Position numbers and translations under genes: made by a program. From Ananas comosus (taxonomy: Eukaryota > Streptophyta > Magnoliopsida > Poales > Bromeliaceae): 64,000 nt of DNA. How positions within the stretch are numbered: position 1 is the first letter of the stretch; every line of letters begins with the position of its first letter. Positions 59,620 to 64,000 of the stretch are shown piece after piece. A model generated the notes under the pieces. It did no database searches. It saw only the letters and a list, made by a program, of their open reading frames with translations, and was not told the DNA's origin. The stretch lies in contig NC_033635.1 in the NCBI RefSeq assembly GCF_001540865.1, positions 8,484,321 through 8,548,320 on the forward strand, in the 5' to 3' direction.

Positions 59620-59850
59620 ACCGATCCCTGTTAGGAGAGACCGGTCCCCCAGTGAACAGTGTTGCGCAGCCGGCGAGGCAACCGGTCCCTGGCGGGCGAG
59701 ACCGGTCCCCAAGCGCGTCTTCGCAGTGAGAGACCGGTCCCGCGCCGGGAGAGACCGGTTCCCGAACGATGGTTTTTTGGGTTCGATACGAGAGACCGGT
59801 CCCTGATGGGAAGAGACCGGTCCCTCTGGGCGAAAATTGCCCAGACCGGG
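59620..59850 (+). repeat. GAGACCGGTCCC palindrome array
   Basis: About eight units of GAGACCGGTCCC or GGGACCGATCCC within 230 bases, followed by GCGAAAATTGCCCAGACCGG. Confidence 0.85.
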
Positions 59851-61751
59851 CTGATGCAATTTTGGATTTTTTTGAGGGACCTAGCTGGAATTTGTTGCAA
59901 TAGATGGTCTATATGACCCATCCACTTCCTCTTCTCCTCATTTCTCTCCTCTCAACTCTCTCTACACCCTTGATAGAGAAGGAGAAGAAGAAGGAGAAGG
60001 AGAAGAAGGAAGGAAGAAGAAGATTGAGAGCAACTAGTGGTCTTGGAGCATCTTCCTCACCCTCTCTTCTTCCTTGGTGCTTGAAGGCTTGGACTTGGAG
60101 CTTGCAAAGGAGAAGATCTTCACCCTTGGAGCTTGAATTGGAGCTTCTAAGGAGGTTTGTTGCTCATTTCCTTCCTCTAGACCTTGAGTTGAAGGTTTTT
60201 AGTAGATGAAACCCTAGAATGGGATTTTAGGGTTGATTTTTGGGGCTTTTTAATCTAGGGCTTTTGAGGCTAAATTTCTTGGATTAGAGCCCCCCTTTTG
60301 GTTGGATTGGAAGGGATTTAGCCTTCTCTTGGAGCTTGAGAAGAATTTTCTACCCATCTCTTGGAGCTTGAGAAGAATTTTCTACCCACTAGGTGAGTTT
60401 TTGCCCTATTCTTGTGATTGTTAATGTTTGAGCCTAAAGTTGCCTCGTAACGCTTGTGTATCTCTTCGCTGATCACTTTTAGGGTATTTTGAGACTCGTG
60501 GACAACTTCGTTCGGCGAAGCAAGACACTACGCGACGGTTCGGTGGGTTTGACCTAGCCACACAATGAGAAAATCTCATTTGTGATTTTTTGAGTAACGT
60601 TAATTGAAAAGGCATGCATAATCATGTTAGATATATTTATTATGAATTTTAGAATGCTTAACATGGCATATGTTATGTATAGTGAATTTTTGGACCCCTA
60701 TGTGGTAGGATGCATGCATGTGGGACATAGCATTCTAGTTGGAACTTGAACCTTGATTCCTATGATGAAAATGAACATTACTTTCATGCATTTACTCTTT
60801 AAGCCTAATGGTGATATTAGGGACTTTGGAAGCCTAGAGAGGCTTTGGGACTTAGACCATTTGAGATTTGGGCAATGTCATAAAGAGGCATTGAGCCCCA
60901 GGCTAATAATGAACGTTGGTATAATGTCGTATTTGAAATATAGAACATGAATTGAGCTTGATTGGTTGTGAAGCTTAAGTGTCATATAAGAGGCACTAAG
61001 CAAGTGAGAGTTGAGCTATCACTTGTGACATAGACCTAAACCGTTGTTACTAGTAGCTTTTGCCATGTTTGAGACATGAGGGTTGGATACTTGAGGCCTT
61101 GACTATGCTTGCTTGTCATTTGTGCTCATTCGCACATGCTTGTGAGGGTCGCTCCCTACAAGCCGGCACTCGGCGAGTTAGCCTATGCGACCTATGTTCG
61201 TCGTGCGGTATTCGAGAAGCCTACGGGTCGAGTGGGACAGACACATTCCAAGAGTAGGGGTGTTGGGCTACCACAGGCACTTAGGCGGCACAAGCTGGAC
61301 TACCTTTGTAGGTCCTTAATTGGAAATGGAAATCGACACGGTGTTGTGTGTGTTATAATCACTACTAGATAGAGAGTAGTAGTTGGGTTACATGGACGTG
61401 CTTCTAGCATAGTTTTTGGACACTAAGAGTATACATACATACATGTAGTATGCTAGAGATGTTGTTTATTGCATCCATATATATAACATTGTTGGCCATG
61501 ATAAAGCATGATCTATTTAACTTCATAAAGTGGACGCGTGACCATGTACCTGTGGCCATGTTGAGACATATTACTTGTGCATTGAACATTCCTTATTATG
61601 AAAAAGTAATTGTGGAACATTGACATCGTAATGTTTGTGTAATGTAAACATGCATACTTTCATACCGCAAGTTATTATTATTATCGTGTTTTACCGTACT
61701 TACGCCTTTTCTTTCTGGGCCTAGTGGTGCATTGAGCTGAGTATTAATTGC

Positions 61752-61783
61752 TCACTGGATACTATAAATTATAGTTCTCACGC
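61752..61783 (+). promoter_or_regulatory. Conserved LTR stem-loop
   Basis: CACTGGATACTATAAATTATAG continuing TTCTCACG: ACTATAA pairs with TTATAGT. Followed at 61800 by TTTCTTTCAG. Homologous modules are at 43424 and 44342. Confidence 0.45.
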
Positions 61784-62190
61784 CCTCTGTTTTTTTAATG
61801 TTTCTTTCAGAGCTCCACGCCGGGAGAGGTTAGGGACCGTGGGAAGGGCGTTGCTTCGGCTAGCTCTTCAGCGAGTGACGATTATAGGTGGTCTACCTCT
61901 CGATATATTTATTTTCGGAGAGGTTGAGAGCCTGTACCAGTGTACTAGAGACACCCTTTGTGTACCATTTTGGACAGTTTTGTATAACTATATGTTCACT
62001 TTTATTGTTATAGTATTTTTCTTTTACCTTGTTATAAGATGATGTCTATCTATGCTCTGATATTGATGTAGATTATCTTTGCTTTACTTTTCCGTTGTTG
62101 ATGTAGACGCCTTATATGTGTTGACATATGGCGGGTCTGGGCACGCTACCGGGAGGGCCTCTGCCGGTCCGGGGGCGTGACAGATTAATT

Positions 62191-62202
62191 TGGTATCAGA
62201 GC
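62191..62202 (+). other. Primer-binding site, initiator tRNA-Met
   Basis: TGGTATCAGAGC, an exact complement of the plant initiator tRNA-Met 3' end, eight bases after the LTR terminus. Confidence 0.9.
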
Positions 62203-62518
62203 CAGGTTGAGTCTTAGAGGACCTAGCAAACCTTAGGCTGGTTGGATTATAGGAAATAGGCTTGTGAGAGACGAGGTCTATTCGACTTGTGAGCAAAAGT
62301 ATTATAATTGGGTTTTATGACAACTCTAAAAAGTTAGAGTTTGACCGGAGTGTATGGCTTCTAACTTCGCGGAGGGTTACGTTGGCGGCCGACAACGTAA
62401 TATCGGGAGTTAGTTGTGGATAACACTTCCTTACTTTCGCGTGATTTGGGTATTGTTATTTGAGCGGGGATTCGATAGTACGGGTTACTAACTTGCACTT
62501 TTATGTTCTGTAGTGACG

Positions 62519-64000
62519 ATGCCGGTTACACGCTCCCAGTCTGCCGGGGCGGATGATGCGGCACACCCCGAGGAGGTCGAGACCTCCGCTACTTCCGGAT
62601 CTAGTGAGGTCCGTGACTTGAGGACCCAGCTTGCGGTCCTCACTGACCTTGTAGCGCAGCAGGCGGCGGCCGCTCAGCGACAGGCCGAGATGGCACAGCG
62701 GCAGGAGATACGGATGAAGCATCTGGAGGATCTCTTGCTACAGCAGGCGGCAGCTTCGAGGGAGACCCAGGTTCCCACACCGCCCGCACCCGTGGTGGAC
62801 GTCGCACCGAGGGCGCAGTCCCCCGCGCCCAGTTCTTCACGTGCGGCACCGGCGACCACACCTCGGGAGGAGGTGGCTATGGCACCACCCGTTCAGAGAC
62901 CGGCCACGGGGGCAGCTTTCCCCATCAGGGCCGAGGGAACCGAGCGGGATCGGCTCATGGATCGCCTCAGTGAGTTCAGGAGGTGCAGCCCGAGGATGTT
63001 TGATGGCGAGAACGTCGACCACTGGATTATTGAGAAGTGGTTGATGCACATGGAGAAGCTTTTTCGAGACACCTTTGTGGAGGAGCGGGACAGAGTTTGG
63101 CTCGCCGCTCACTTTCTCGATGGCGAGGCCTACCGTCGGTGGTTGGATATCCAGGACAACCCCAACACCAACTTGGCAGCGATTACTTGGACGAGGTTCA
63201 AGGAGCTCCTTCTGGCACACTACTTCCCGACCAGCGTCAAGAGAAAGATGGAGCAGGACTTGCGCAACTTGCGCTAGGACGACCGGTCAGTGGCCGAGTA
63301 CGAGAGAGAGTTTTCTCGGCTACTCCACTGTGTACCTTTTGTGGTTCGGGACGATGAGGACAAGGCCCGCATCTTTGAGCGTGAATTGCGGCCTTCGATC
63401 TTCCGGTTGGTGCAGTCCTCCAACCTCCAAACCTACCGGGAGGTTGTGTACCGTGCACTCATTGTGGAGGCTGGAGCGATAGACCTTCAGGAGCGACGCG
63501 AGGCCCTAGACAAGGGCAAGGGCAAGAGGCCGGCGGTTGAGGGTGCGAGTCAGACGCGAGGACGTGGCTCGTCTACTCAGCGAGGAGGACTCGATTGTCG
63601 CTAGGCTCCCTGCTGCGTGATCTGTGGTGGTCCCCACTACCCGCGACAGTGTTCACGCAGCCGGGGCAGGTGTTTCTTGTGTGGCCAGGAGGGCCACTTC
63701 CAATCGGACTGCCCGAGAGGTTCAGCGCCAGCGCCATCTTCGGCATCTGCACCAGCTTCGCCAGGTCCCAGTCAGGGGACATCTTCTGCGCATCATCAGG
63801 CAGGACGGCCGCCAGTTCAGCGGCAGGTGGAGGGGTCCCGACAGGCCCCGAGCGGGCGCATGTATGCCGCATAGACGGAAGAGGCGGCGGCAGCAGAGAA
63901 TGTGGTCGCAGGTATCATTTTACTTTATGGTATTCGAGTTAGAGCATTGTTTGATACCGGTGCATCGCATTCATTCATAGACCGGCTGTTTGCCGAGTTG
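62519..64000 (+). pseudogene. Ty3/gypsy gag-protease, broken by three TAG codons, runs off the window
   Basis: From ATG at 62519 one frame continues 494 codons to the window end, interrupted only by TAG at about 63275, 63602 and 63872. A glutamine-rich coiled coil spans residues 30-85 (QQAAAAQRQAEMAQRQ). A Pro/Ala linker follows, then the capsid domain (FDGENVDHWIIEKWLMHMEK, WLAAHFLDGEAYRRWLD, WTRFKELLLAHYFP). Two zinc knuckles come next: CVICGGPHYPRQC (C-x2-C-x3-H-x4-C) and CFLCGQEGHFQSDC (C-x2-C-x4-H-x4-C). The protease start has LFDTGASHSFI. Everything else is well preserved, so the element is young. Gag-Pro proteins form particles and mature the polyprotein. Pol is beyond the end. Confidence 0.93.

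Larger units (their letters stand above)
59465..62182 (+). mobile_element. 5' LTR (F type) of the youngest element
   Basis: It starts TGTAACACACTGG and ends GGGGGCGTGACA, 2718 bases. It is followed by eight bases and an exact tRNA-Met PBS. It contains the palindrome array (59620-59850), the CCCAGACCGGGCTGATGCAA motif (59848), CT/GA tracts (59940-60030), the CATTCGCACATGCTTGTGAG hairpin (61127), a stem-loop (61752-61783) and GACGCCTTATATG...GGCGGG at its end. The partner 3' LTR must lie beyond the window. Confidence 0.92.

Noticed and set aside
62191..62202. tRNA gene fragment
   Set aside because: Only the 12-base complement of the tRNA 3' end is present, as expected for a retrotransposon PBS. 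No cloverleaf is seen here or elsewhere in the window.

Overview
This window is nuclear DNA of a flowering plant, probably a monocot. It is almost entirely a nest of transposable elements. No bacterial gene organisation is present. The evidence is the density of Ty3/gypsy LTR retrotransposons primed by initiator tRNA-Met, a plant hAT transposase with BED and DUF659 domains, MULE-like and Tourist-like elements, CT/GA microsatellites and GT-AG introns. The species cannot be fixed from sequence alone. Three N gaps lie at 7898-7997, 40084-40108 and 51943-52851.

Layout. 1-7897: a nearly complete, very old Ty3/gypsy element on the + strand (LTR end, PBS, gag, protease, RT, RNase H, integrase, purine tract, start of the 3' LTR). 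Every domain is collinear but riddled with stops and frameshifts. 7998-8602: one end of a minus-strand LTR that has cut a hAT transposase pseudogene (8603-10532, minus), whose outer end carries repeats up to about 11790. 12326-20330: a set of nested solo LTRs. A minus-strand LTR contains a plus-strand LTR, which contains another plus-strand LTR, and each is flanked by a perfect 5-bp target-site duplication. 20331-26427: AT-rich, mostly single-copy DNA with a possible host gene fragment carrying a duplicated exon and a dsRNA-binding-like pseudogene. 26428-28743: a fourth solo LTR with a perfect TSD. 28744-32392: duplicated AT-rich block holding a TIR element, then sequence I cannot assign.

32393-53650: a second nest. 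It holds minus-strand LTR starts of three families, the 3' end of another decayed Ty3 element (36700-38068) with its 3' LTR, an LTR split by an opposite-strand element, an integrase fragment on the minus strand (44809-45600), a Tat-like pol fragment (47755-49533) and more nested LTRs. 53650-56983: AT-rich DNA with the only convincing live host-gene evidence, two terminal exons of a SAP-domain protein (54412-54701), followed by a Tourist-like element. 56984-64000: two head-to-head LTR fragments, then the youngest element: a 2.7-kb 5' LTR (59465-62182), PBS, and a gag-protease reading frame that leaves the window and is broken only by three TAG codons.

How the parts fit together: the many LTR families share a common plan. 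A family-specific array of short palindromes comes first, then a CCCAG-containing motif, a CT-rich tract, a minisatellite, a stem-loop at CACTGGGAACTAT, and a GGGGCGTGACA-type end. Solo LTRs outnumber complete elements, so unequal recombination has been active. I found no previously undescribed protein system. The most unusual signals are the nested solo LTRs, the palindrome arrays and the possible host-gene remnants.
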